Shown here: in pieces, positions 1-7,201 of the stretch | Layout of the letters: every line of letters starts with the position of its first letter | How positions within the stretch are numbered: position 1 is the stretch's first letter | Origin: Limnohabitans planktonicus II-D5 | GTDB lineage: Bacteria > Pseudomonadota > Gammaproteobacteria > Burkholderiales > Burkholderiaceae_C | Direction of reading: 5' to 3' | NCBI RefSeq assembly: GCF_001270065.2 | Contig: NZ_LFYT02000007.1 | Span: 62,001 to 126,000 of the forward strand | Length of the DNA: 64,000 nt | Notes under the pieces: generated by a model | Seen by the model: the letters and a program-made list of their open reading frames with translations, nothing else | The model's database searches: none | What the model was told of the DNA's origin: nothing | Position numbers and translations under genes: made by a program

Positions 1-476
1 ATGCGCGTCAGGCCCATGAGCAGGTTGATCAAGAAGAACGGCACGACCGGAATCAGGCGCAACGTGAAGAGGTAAAACCCGCCCTCTTTGTCCACACCGG
101 CATTGATGTCGGCCAGGCGCTGGCCAAAGCGGGCTTCCACCCAGTCGCGCAACAAAAAGCGCGACGCCAAAAACGCCAAGACCGCGCCCACGGTGGACGC
201 AAAGGACACGATCAGCAAACCCTGCCACAAGCCAAAGATGGCCCCACCGGCCAAGGTGATGACCACGGCCCCCGGAATGGACATCGCTGTCGCCAGCACA
301 TAGATCAGGAAGTACACCGCCGCCACCGTGAGCGGCTGCTCGGCGTGCAATTGGGCAAAACTGGCTTGGCTGGCTTTGAGTTGCTCAAAGCTCAAGAAAC
401 GCCCCAAGTCCAGCGCCACAAACGCGCCGATGGCCAGCGCCAGCGAAAGCAACAACACAGTTTGACGAAGGCGCAT
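1..476 (-). CDS. TVP38/TMEM64 (DedA-superfamily) membrane protein, 3' end off window
   Basis: The reading frame opens at an ATG at 476 and runs off the left edge (about 158 codons visible). An N-terminal hydrophobic segment (MRLRQTVLLLSLALAIGAFV) is followed by a second membrane stretch around residues 52-100, with the glycine-rich pattern of SNARE-associated/TVP38 proteins. Residues around 140-155 read FTLRLIPVVPFFLINLLMG, the R-L-x-P-x-x-P-F-x-x-x-N-x-x-x-G signature of the family. These are inner-membrane proteins implicated in lipid or membrane homeostasis; the substrate is unknown. A REP element begins 16 bp upstream of the start codon, so the promoter must lie within or beyond it. Confidence 0.85.
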   Translation of the reverse strand, partial: MRLRQTVLLLSLALAIGAFVALDLGRFLSFEQLKASQASFAQLHAEQPLTVAAVYFLIYVLATAMSIPGAVVITLAGGAIFGLWQGLLIVSFASTVGAVLAFLASRFLLRDWVEARFGQRLADINAGVDKEGGFYLFTLRLIPVVPFFLINLLMGLTR

Positions 477-491
477 GAAAGGGGAACTCCT

Positions 492-909
492 GATTGATCC
501 GGCACGTTGAAGTTTGACATGCGTGACCAATGTCATCTCGCAGGTCGGCACTGGCAGAGTCCGACATCATGGGTTTCAGCAAAGGCCCATGTCGGGGTCT
601 TCGACCACCGACCTACGAATCACCTCCAACTCGTAGGTCGGTACTCGAAGAGTCCGACATGGATGCCCAAACAACCCCATCGCCCAGCCGGGTCATTTCC
701 GCCATTTCAAACCAATGTCGGGGTCTTCGACCGCCGACCTACGAAAACACCCATCTCGTAGGTCGGTACTCGAAGAGTCCGACATGGATGCCCGAACAAC
801 CCCATCGCCCCGCCGGGTCATTCGTGCCATTTCAAACCAACGTCGGGGTCTTCGACCGCCGACCTACAACATCTTTGCGCATTAATTACTTCACATTGCC
901 GAATCATTA
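492..909. repeat. Compound REPIN element with three inverted REP pairs
   Basis: Bounded on the left by TTGATCCGGCACGTTGAAG and on the right by CTTCACATTGCCGAATCA, both versions of the terminal motifs seen in other copies of the window. Inside are three head-to-head REP pairs (about 541-616, 633-742 and 758-868). Each forward unit has a GTAG or GCAG head followed by GTCGG, ends in CCGAC, and faces an inverted unit ending CCGACCTAC. The element fills the gap between the TVP38 gene and fic. No protein-coding gene is credible here. Confidence 0.85.
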
Positions 910-932
910 GTGCGCAATGACGTGGCGAGAAG

Positions 933-2366
933 TTACAGGTGATCGCCACCACCCGAGCAAACCAACTGCCAGGCCAGGTATTCCGAGCGACGCAGCCGGT
1001 AACGGGCCACGCTGCCTTCGTGCAACTGCTGCAGCGCCTCGGCCAGCATGTGGGTGAACGCGTCCTGGTCGGCGGCGGGCACCTGCATGCGCGCCACCAC
1101 AGTGGCCAGCGAGTCTGGGCTGGGCGCTTGCAGGCCTTTGACCACCGCCTGCACGGCCTGAATCAGCGCCTCGCGGTATTTGATTTTGAGGGGGTCCGGC
1201 TCGACCATGGTCTGGGTGATGGCCAGATAACGCTGGCACGAACGCTCATACGCCCACACAAACACGTCGCGCAACAAATCGACCTCGTTGAGCTCATACA
1301 CCCCCAAAGTGCCTTCGATGTAAGCCCGCTCGGGCACGTCGATGAACGACAAAGGGCAAAGGTTTTGCTGGATCAGCGGCATGTTGGCGGCAATGCGCGA
1401 CAAGCGTTTGTTCACATCTTCAAACGGCTGCAAATAGGGCAGCTGCACCATGAGGAAAAACGCCTGCTCAAACGGATCGGGAATGGCGGCAGCTTTGCTC
1501 AGCAGCAGCTCAAAACAATCCTCAATCACCTGGGGCATGGCAAGGGGATGGAACACCGTGCCCGAAATCTCCACCACGCGCCGACGCAGCCTGCCACTGG
1601 CCTGCGGGTCGCGCATCAGTTCTTGCGACAAGACGGCATGCAGATTTTTGAATGTGAAGGCATCAAAGCCCACCTCGTTCGTGTCCTCAATGAGCATCTC
1701 GATGGCGGCTTTGTGGTTCAGGATCATCTGCGTTTCGATGGCGTCCTTGCCCTGCGCGGCCTGACCATGCTCGATCAGGTTTTGCGTGTCCAGGCGGCTG
1801 TAGGTGTTGCCCTCCAGCCGCGATGAAGCCCACGACAAATCCACCAACAAACGGCCCAAGATGTCGCGGGCGTAGGTGCCTGCGGGTCGCTCATGGGCAG
1901 GCGTGCGGCCCATCTCGTGCAACTGGCTTCGCAAGTCAGCTGGCAAATAGAACGTGACGCCCGGCTGATACGCCTCCAAAAACTCACGCCGATAACCCAC
2001 CGGGCGGCGGAGCATCAACGGCTGTCGAACCCGATCACGGATGCGGGCGCCTGCGGGCGAAACCGGCAGATCGGGTTCCGCCTCTGCCACGCCGACAGGG
2101 GCAATCACGCCCCGGCCACCGCCCGCAAGTTGCGACCAGGCCAGCGCCACTGGCTTGTAGACCAGCGCAATGCTCTGCCCCTCAGACGCGATCCGCTTCG
2201 CATCGATGAGTTTGAGCAAGCGGCGTTGCAAGGAGCGGCGGTTCAGCGACCCTCCTTGGCGCTGCGCCATGGCCAGCTCGATATCGGCAATGCCGATGCC
2301 GCCGGGGTGCGCGGCCACGATGGATTCGATCAATTGCAATTCGTCGGCGGGGGTGATGCGGGGCAT
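933..2366 (-). CDS. Fic-domain protein with N-terminal winged helix
   Basis: 477 aa. Residues about 8-70 look like a winged-helix DNA-binding domain. Residues 181-187 (SSRLEGN) match the S/T-x-x-x-E-G/N inhibitory helix that obstructs ATP binding in autoinhibited Fic proteins. The core motif at 313-324 reads QPFEDVNKRLSR: it keeps PF, N and the terminal R of HPFxxGNGRxxR, but the position of the catalytic histidine is Gln and the second glycine is Lys. Canonical Fic enzymes transfer AMP or another nucleotide monophosphate to a target hydroxyl; with Gln here that chemistry is uncertain. The gene stands alone, with candidate operator repeats upstream (2387-2572). It could be an AMPylator-type toxin or a regulator. 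Confidence 0.85.
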   Translation of the reverse strand: MPRITPADELQLIESIVAAHPGGIGIADIELAMAQRQGGSLNRRSLQRRLLKLIDAKRIASEGQSIALVYKPVALAWSQLAGGGRGVIAPVGVAEAEPDLPVSPAGARIRDRVRQPLMLRRPVGYRREFLEAYQPGVTFYLPADLRSQLHEMGRTPAHERPAGTYARDILGRLLVDLSWASSRLEGNTYSRLDTQNLIEHGQAAQGKDAIETQMILNHKAAIEMLIEDTNEVGFDAFTFKNLHAVLSQELMRDPQASGRLRRRVVEISGTVFHPLAMPQVIEDCFELLLSKAAAIPDPFEQAFFLMVQLPYLQPFEDVNKRLSRIAANMPLIQQNLCPLSFIDVPERAYIEGTLGVYELNEVDLLRDVFVWAYERSCQRYLAITQTMVEPDPLKIKYREALIQAVQAVVKGLQAPSPDSLATVVARMQVPAADQDAFTHMLAEALQQLHEGSVARYRLRRSEYLAWQLVCSGGGDHL

Positions 2367-2386
2367 GGGGTGGCCTTTGGGGGCAA

Positions 2387-2482
2387 TTTGTCGCGCTCAG
2401 GGGGTTTAGGGCCACCAAGGGTGACAGTATTGGCCGTCATTATGTCGCGCAATGTGTCGTGCTTGCAAGCCATTGTGTCGCG
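2387..2482. promoter_or_regulatory. TGTCGCG direct repeats upstream of fic
   Basis: The 7-mer TGTCGCG (or TGTCGTG) occurs at about 2389, 2443, 2454 and 2476, all in the same orientation, in the 120 bp upstream of the fic start. Clustered direct repeats next to a gene with a predicted DNA-binding domain suggest an operator, possibly for autoregulation. This is inference. Confidence 0.4.
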
Positions 2483-2528
2483 GCAGCTGATGGGCTATGT
2501 GGTGTGAACTGGCTGCCGGTGCCCATAA

Positions 2529-2572
2529 TGCGGTGAATCAGTGGTGCATTCACCGCAGAAAGTGCGGTGAAT
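2529..2572. promoter_or_regulatory. Palindromic operator-like site with three TGCGGTGAAT half-sites
   Basis: TGCGGTGAAT at 2529-2538 and its exact reverse complement at 2548-2557 form a perfect inverted repeat with a 9-nt spacer. A third direct copy lies at 2563-2572. It sits between the fic upstream region and the rhuM relic, so it may control either. The geometry fits a dimeric transcription factor site. Confidence 0.45.
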
Positions 2573-2620
2573 AAAGTAGGTTTTCGCCGCATCAAGTGGC
2601 CTTTCTACTTGAGGCAAACC

Positions 2621-2855
2621 TCAGCCGGGGGTCATTCGGTAGCCGACTGCGATGATGGCGTCCAGGCTGTTGTGCTTGAGCATGCGCCGGACGGCACCGC
2701 CACCTTCGTTTTGAACTACCGAGAAATCCACGGCAGTTGCCGATTCCACCAGTTCGCCTTCGGCGTAGATGTTCTTGAGGTGCAAGCCGACGTTATCGGG
2801 GATGGTCTAGAACAGTTCGGCCATCAAGCGGTGCGGCAGCCACAGCGTCTCCGCG
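2621..2855 (-). pseudogene. RhuM-family fragment
   Basis: Translation on the minus strand gives a recognisable N-terminal stretch of RhuM proteins: ETLWLPHRLMAELF, then a TAG at 2807-2809 where the family normally has Gln, then IPDNVGLHLKNIYAEGEL and SLDAIIAVGYRM, ending at a stop at 2621. The start codon is missing because the fragment is fused directly to an hsdM relic. RhuM genes are commonly found inside type I restriction operons, so this is probably what is left of such an operon. Confidence 0.75.
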
Positions 2856-2862
2856 TGGATGC

Positions 2863-3053
2863 CCGCCGCCTGCGCGGCCTCAATGGCTTGCAGCGCGGTC
2901 TGATAACGGTTGGTGGCGTGCCGCAAAAAACACATCCAACACGGACATGGAATATTCCGTGGCCGTGAGGTTGGACTTGGCACGGAGCTGATCGGCGGCT
3001 TCCCACAAGCTGGTATTAATTTACGCGATGTTGTGGAAGACGTTGGCGGTCAT
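2863..3053 (-). pseudogene. Decayed duplicate of the hsdM 5' end
   Basis: Nearly identical in DNA to the first ~190 bp of the intact hsdM at 16620, starting with the same ATG context (here 3053). The copy has CAA changed to TAA at codon 11, a small deletion and several substitutions, so it cannot encode a methyltransferase. It joins the rhuM fragment at about 2856-2863. Together they mark a former second type I operon. Confidence 0.85.
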
Positions 3054-3209
3054 CTGTGCGGGGGCTGATTGTTGTTTTTGGCGGTTTGCCAGAGGGGCGC
3101 ATGGACTGATGCCACCCACCGCCAAGCGGCTCCTTGGATGCGATACTAGAAAGTTGAAGGGCGCAACACATGGCCGTCCAAAAATCAGAAGTTTTCAGGA
3201 GGCTTTCCC

Positions 3210-3788
3210 ATGGCAACAGACTTTGCCTTTCGCAAAAAAGCGATGAAGGAGCTGCCCACCAGCACCGGCGTTTATATCTTGTGCGATTTGGACGAAGTAC
3301 CGATTTATGTAGGGCAGTCCAAAGATGGCATCCGCTCACGCGTATCGAGGCACTTGACTTCGGCCAGGTCGGACATCATTGCAAACCTCCAAATTGATGT
3401 GTGGGAAATTGCCTATGTTTGGGCCTATCCCATTGCCGATGTTCAGGACATCACACCCACTGAAAACCGTCTGTATCACCACTTCAATAAAAAGTCGAAA
3501 TTAATGAACGGCACGGTGCCCCGCACACCAGAGAAAGCGCCCATTCCGAAGGCTTCCGTCAAGGTGCAAGTGATGTCAGACAAAGAAATTGCTGAACGAA
3601 AAACACCGGAACAACGCTTGCCTCGTCAAGCCAACCACTACGCACAAATCGTGGGTCACTTTTTGGCAGTGAAAAATTCGACGCAAATTGCCGGCGCTAT
3701 GGACGCACACTTTCAGCGCCTGAACAAGTACCACTCTTTGCTGGTTAAATCGGCAGTGTCTTATTCGGACGACGGTGCAGAAAGCTGA
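3210..3788 (+). CDS. GIY-YIG nuclease, probable type II restriction endonuclease
   Basis: 192 aa, start set by a strong AGGAGG at 3197-3202. The GIY-YIG fold is visible: GVY at 20-22, YVG at 33-35, Arg42/Arg44 in the following helix and Glu85 in PTENRLYHHFN, matching the catalytic Arg and metal-binding Glu. Length and placement 62 bp before a C5-cytosine methyltransferase on the same strand suggest the restriction half of a type II system of the Eco29kI/Hpy188I kind; the recognition sequence cannot be read from the protein. Flanking DNA is made of gene relics, consistent with horizontal acquisition. A non-restriction GIY-YIG nuclease is the main alternative. Confidence 0.75.
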   Translation: MATDFAFRKKAMKELPTSTGVYILCDLDEVPIYVGQSKDGIRSRVSRHLTSARSDIIANLQIDVWEIAYVWAYPIADVQDITPTENRLYHHFNKKSKLMNGTVPRTPEKAPIPKASVKVQVMSDKEIAERKTPEQRLPRQANHYAQIVGHFLAVKNSTQIAGAMDAHFQRLNKYHSLLVKSAVSYSDDGAES

Positions 3789-3850
3789 AAGTAACGCAAC
3801 ACGAGCGGCTCGGTAGCACTTAAAATAACTGTACAAATAGACAGCATCGA

Positions 3851-5008
3851 GTGATCAACATGCACAGTTTTTACGAATTTTTTGCTGGTGGCGGTATGGC
3901 TCGGGCTGGACTGGGTTCGGATTGGCAGTGCTTGTTTGCCAACGACATCAGTGCAAGCAAGGGGCATTCCTACAAAGCCAACTGGGGTGACGAGCACCTT
4001 TCGGTCAAAGACATTTACAACGTACAAGCCAAAGATCTTCCGGCAAATGCTGACATGGCATGGGGCTCATTTCCCTGCCAAGACCTTTCACTGGCGGGTG
4101 ATGGTGCCGGACTGGAAGGTGAACGCTCTGGTGCATTTTGGGGATTTTGGAAATTGATCTGCGACCTCGATGCCGAAGGCCGTAAACCCAAGATGGTCGT
4201 TTTGGAAAACGTGTTCGGCGCTCTCACTTCGCGGGATGGCAAAGACTTCGAACTGATTGCCAAAGCCATCGCATCACAAGGCTACCTGGTGGGTGGCATG
4301 CTGATCGATGCCATTCACTTTCTGCCCCAATCCAGGCCACGCTTGTTCATCGTGGGGGTCGATGCCCATCTGAAATTGCCCGAGTTCTCGCACACCCACA
4401 CCCCCAACCCCGCATGGCACCCTGCCGCCATGATCCGAGCGCACAACCGTTTGTCGGGTGAGGCCAAAGCTGCATGGCGTTGGTGGTCGGTGCCTCAAAA
4501 CGAGAAACCCCTGCTCACACTTGAGAGTTTGATTGAAACCCATCCGCAAAGCGTGCAATGGCATTCTGAAAAAGAAACACGGCAACTGCTGGACATGATG
4601 GCACCTCTGCACCGCAGAAAAGTTCTTGCAGCTCAAGCATCCAAATCGCCTCGCGTGGGCACCATTTACAAACGCACACGCGACGGCGTGCAAAGAGCAG
4701 AGGTTCGCTTTGATGGCATTGCCGGATGCTTGCGCACGCCAGGTGGTGGCTCCAGCAGGCAAACCATCATGGTGGTTCACGGCAACAGCATCAAAAGTCG
4801 CTTGATTTCATCTCGCGAAGCAGCTCGTTTGATGGGCCTGCCCGACGACTACAAATTGCCCGAAAAATACAACGAGGCCTACCACCTCTTGGGCGATGGG
4901 GTGGTGGTGCCCGTCGTCCAACATTTGAGCCAACATCTCTTGCTCCCCATCGCCCAACTGAATCGACTGTCGAGCCATCAAGGTCAGAAGCTCCCTCGCG
5001 CAGCCTGA
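3851..5008 (+). CDS. DNA (cytosine-5-)-methyltransferase
   Basis: About 385 aa counting from GTG at 3851; ATG at 3860 is equally possible. Conserved C5-methylase motifs appear in order: motif I EFFAGGGMARAGLG (9-22), motif IV SFPCQDLS with catalytic Cys76, motif VI LENV (118-121), motif VIII QSRPR (160-164), then the variable target-recognition region and a C-terminal LLGDGVVVPVVQ helix (motif X). It methylates cytosine in a specific duplex site, presumably protecting against the adjacent GIY-YIG nuclease. The AT-rich 62-bp gap before it (TTAAAATAACTGTACAAAT near 3819) could carry its own promoter. Confidence 0.93.
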   Translation: MINMHSFYEFFAGGGMARAGLGSDWQCLFANDISASKGHSYKANWGDEHLSVKDIYNVQAKDLPANADMAWGSFPCQDLSLAGDGAGLEGERSGAFWGFWKLICDLDAEGRKPKMVVLENVFGALTSRDGKDFELIAKAIASQGYLVGGMLIDAIHFLPQSRPRLFIVGVDAHLKLPEFSHTHTPNPAWHPAAMIRAHNRLSGEAKAAWRWWSVPQNEKPLLTLESLIETHPQSVQWHSEKETRQLLDMMAPLHRRKVLAAQASKSPRVGTIYKRTRDGVQRAEVRFDGIAGCLRTPGGGSSRQTIMVVHGNSIKSRLISSREAARLMGLPDDYKLPEKYNEAYHLLGDGVVVPVVQHLSQHLLLPIAQLNRLSSHQGQKLPRAA

Positions 5009-5036
5009 GTTTGAAATGAAGCTTGGGTGGTGACCA

Positions 5037-5291
5037 CCTCACCCCAACCTCCTATACCCCCACCAAACCCGTATCCCCGTAGTGACGGCAAACACAGTGA
5101 TGGTCTCGGTGGCTTCGGTGAGGCCCCCTAAAAAGTAAAAACTTTTGCCCAGCAAGGCGGTGTGCGTCAGGCCGCGTTTTTCGGCCAGTGCGGAGAATGC
5201 CAAAAAGCTGCTGCCGGTGCCAATGAAGCTGACCAGCAAGGCCGCAGCGGGCCACGCTGCCGTTCAGGCCGTCGAGCAAACGCAAGGCCTG
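5037..5291 (-). pseudogene. Partial, internally deleted copy of the ynjF-like gene
   Basis: The DNA matches several separate blocks of the intact CDP-alcohol phosphatidyltransferase gene at 19085-19690, in the same orientation (its 3' end, the region encoding SFYFLGGLTEATETITVF, and the DGLDGSVAR region), with the intervening parts missing. It cannot encode the enzyme. It begins 29 bp after the methyltransferase stop. The paired copies bracket about 14 kb of accessory DNA. Confidence 0.85.
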
Positions 5292-5298
5292 CAGCAGC

Positions 5299-5325
5299 TT
5301 ACAATTATCTCAAACATGCTATATT
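5299..5325 (+). promoter_or_regulatory. Putative promoter of the higBA-like pair
   Basis: TTACAA (5299-5304) and TATATT (5320-5325) are spaced 15 bp apart. The predicted start point falls at about the ATG at 5332 and there is no clear Shine-Dalgarno, so the toxin message may be leaderless. Confidence 0.35.
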
Positions 5326-5331
5326 TCTGGA

Positions 5332-5664
5332 ATGAAGTGGGACATCAAATATCACGATGAAAAGTTACAGGCTGATGTGCTGGCTTTGCCGCCCGGTATT
5401 TTGGCAAGGTACTTTCATTGCACTGATCGAATGATGGAATTTGGCCCGGATTTGGGAATGCCCCACACGCGGGCCATGAGTTCAGGGCTTTTTGAGCTGC
5501 GTTTGAAGTCCCGAGAAGGTATTGGTCGTGTATTTTTTTGCACGGTGGTGGATCGCAAAATTGTCATGCTCCATCAGTTTGTGAAGAAGACCGACAAAAC
5601 ACCGCCCAAAGAATTGGCACTTGCGCGCAAGCGTATGAAGGAGTGGAAAGATGTTGACGCATAA
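5332..5664 (+). CDS. HigB/RelE-superfamily toxin (phage Gp49-like)
   Basis: 110 aa. The pattern is that of Gp49-like/HigB toxins: an early amphipathic helix, then GLFELRLKSREGIGRVFFC and the KIVMLHQFVKKTDKTPPKELALARKRMKEW segment that gives the RelE fold its basic active face. Family members are ribosome-dependent mRNA interferases. It overlaps the downstream Xre-type antitoxin gene by 14 bp, the toxin-first order typical of HigBA. It lies between the ynjF relic and the hsdR relic. Confidence 0.85.
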   Translation: MKWDIKYHDEKLQADVLALPPGILARYFHCTDRMMEFGPDLGMPHTRAMSSGLFELRLKSREGIGRVFFCTVVDRKIVMLHQFVKKTDKTPPKELALARKRMKEWKDVDA

Positions 5665-5998
5665 ACAACTGCGCACCCAGGCACTGGCCGATGCGGCCGT
5701 CAAAGCAGAATTTGACAAGCTGAGCGATGAGTTTTCTCTTTTGGATGAGTTCTTGAAGGCCCGCACGTCGCAAGGCCTGACCCAAGCGCAAGTTGCTGAA
5801 AAAATCGGAACCACCCAATCTGCTGTGGCGCGCATGGAGTCCGGCAGTGGCAAGCACTCGCCCTCATTGGCAACGCTGACCAAGTATGCAGATGCCTTGG
5901 ATTGCAAGCTGGAGATTCGGCTGGTTCGCAGGCCTCGGGCAACTGGTAATTTACCAAGTCGTGCCAAGCAGGGCACACCCAAGCCTGTTGCCGCATAA
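5651..5998 (+). CDS. HigA-like Xre-family antitoxin
   Basis: 115 aa. The helix-turn-helix lies at about residues 43-70 (GLTQAQVAEKIGTTQSAVARMESG), followed by the SLATLTKYADALDCKLEIRLV tail of cro/C1-type antitoxins. It should neutralise the upstream toxin by direct binding and repress the shared promoter. The 14-bp overlap with the toxin gene supports translational coupling. The basic C-terminal tail (RRPRATGNLPSRAK) is probably disordered. Confidence 0.87.
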   Translation: MLTHKQLRTQALADAAVKAEFDKLSDEFSLLDEFLKARTSQGLTQAQVAEKIGTTQSAVARMESGSGKHSPSLATLTKYADALDCKLEIRLVRRPRATGNLPSRAKQGTPKPVAA

Positions 5999-6068
5999 GC
6001 TCTGAGTGCCTTACCACTGCCTGCTCATACCCAACCCGCATCCCCATTCAATTGAAACCCGCTTGCCT

Positions 6069-6254
6069 AAGCCCGCAAGCTCTTCTGCCGAATGTGCTGG
6101 TAAACCAATTGCGCCACATCCGCTTTGTCTTGTGGCGTGTAGGGTGGCTCGGGCAGTGACAAGTAGACCTGATCCATGATGAAGGTTTCCACCTCGGCTT
6201 GGGTCTGTTCTTTTTCGGTCCAGCGGTCGAGCGGGGCAATGACCGCCATCACGC
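6069..6254 (-). pseudogene. Isolated copy of the hsdR 3' end
   Basis: About 186 bp nearly identical to the last part of the intact hsdR (7201-7390), same strand, encoding AVIAPLDRWTEKEQTQAEVE through SLRA. It ends in TAG, probably the ancestral hsdR stop, whereas the intact gene now ends one codon later inside a mobile repeat. The brnTA-like module and two REP elements lie between the two copies. Confidence 0.88.
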
Positions 6255-6316
6255 TACACAGAGCGCATAAAATCGAAATCGTTGGTCGGTTAAGAACTTC
6301 AATGCAAGGAACTCGC

Positions 6317-6592
6317 ATGTTCAAGTTCGAATGGGATAATCAAAAAGCGCAAAGCAACTTACTTAAGCACGGCGTGTCTTTTGACGAAGCTGTCAGCGTT
6401 TTTGGAGATGCTTTAGCCTTGACTTTTTCAGACTCTGATCACTCAATGGACGAAGACCGCAGTCGAACCTACGGAATATCAACCAAAGAACGACTGTTGG
6501 TGGTCGTTCACACTGAGCGTCGCAACAGCATTCGAATCATCAGCGCAAGAAAGGCAACCCGGTATGAAAAAGACATCTACAAAAATGGCTGA
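6317..6592 (+). CDS. brnT: BrnT-family toxin
   Basis: 91 aa from the ATG at 6317, which has AAGGA 6 nt upstream. Family features are clear: FEWDNQKAQSNLLKHGVSFDEAVSVF at the N-terminus and the ERLLVVVHTERRNSIRIISARKATRYEKDIY end with the paired-arginine/serine-alanine-arginine motif. BrnT is a RelE-fold ribonuclease that inhibits translation. Its stop codon lies inside the next gene, the usual BrnTA arrangement. A longer reading frame extends upstream into the hsdR relic but has no ribosome-binding site or homology. Confidence 0.9.
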   Translation: MFKFEWDNQKAQSNLLKHGVSFDEAVSVFGDALALTFSDSDHSMDEDRSRTYGISTKERLLVVVHTERRNSIRIISARKATRYEKDIYKNG

Positions 6593-6830
6593 TCTGGATA
6601 TTCCCGAATTGAAGCGCGATCAACTGGGCAAGGGTGTTCGCGGCAAGTACCTGAAACATTTCGTGCAAGGCAGCAATGTCGTGGTGTTGCAGCCCGAAAT
6701 TCTGAAGGCGTTTCCGACTTCTGAAGCCGTCAACAAGGCTTTGGCCAGCATGCTGGCTTTCGCTCACGAAACGCAAGTTTTATCTGTCCGTACAAAAACC
6801 GCCACGCGCAAGCGCTTGGCGGCTTCATGA
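6564..6830 (+). CDS. Antitoxin partner of BrnT
   Basis: 88 aa, overlapping brnT by 29 bp. The protein reads KRDQLGKGVRGKYLKHFVQGSNVVVLQPEI then FPTSEAVNKALASMLAFAHE, the pattern of short antitoxins paired with BrnT-like or HicA-like toxins; it is not a close match to classical BrnA. It is expected to bind the toxin and may bind DNA. An internal ATG (MADLDIPEL, 6585) is a possible alternative start. Confidence 0.75.
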   Translation: MKKTSTKMADLDIPELKRDQLGKGVRGKYLKHFVQGSNVVVLQPEILKAFPTSEAVNKALASMLAFAHETQVLSVRTKTATRKRLAAS

Positions 6831-6896
6831 TCGAAATGTGCAACATCAGTGCGCCGCGCACGCACAGAAGAGGTGGCACTTTATGAATGCTATTGT

Positions 6897-7037
6897 TCTG
6901 GCACGCTGAAGTTTGAAATGTGTGAGAAATGTCACACGTAGGTCGGTACTCGAAGAGTCCGACATGGATGTCCGAACAACCCCATCGCCCAGCCGGGTCA
7001 TTCGCGCCATTTCAAACCGACGTCGGGGTCTTGCCTA
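6897..7037. repeat. REPIN element truncated by a second element
   Basis: Starts with TCTGGCACGCTGAAGTTTGA, a degenerate left terminus, and holds one forward REP (about 6940). The inverted partner stops after GTCGGGGTCTTG, where the left end of the next element (TTGATTCGGCCC, 7038) begins. The second element appears to have inserted into the first. Confidence 0.75.
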
Positions 7038-7201
7038 TTGATTCGGCCCGGTGAAGTTTTGAATGCATCAAAGATCTTGTAGGTCGGCGGTCGAAGACTC
7101 CGACATGGGCCTTTGCCCAAACCAATAACGTCGGACTCTGCGAGTACCGACCTACAAGATGTCCTTTCTCACACATTTCAAACTTCAGCGTGCCGGATCA
7201 A
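7038..7201. repeat. Complete REPIN-bearing element with both termini
   Basis: About 164 bp. Left end TTGATTCGGCCCGGTGAAG, right end CTTCAGCGTGCCGGATCAA. In the middle is one complete inverted REP pair (GTAG head near 7080, CCGACCTAC end near 7155). The right end overlaps the last codon region of hsdR and supplies its stop codon. This is one of the two clearest whole copies in the window. Confidence 0.85.
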
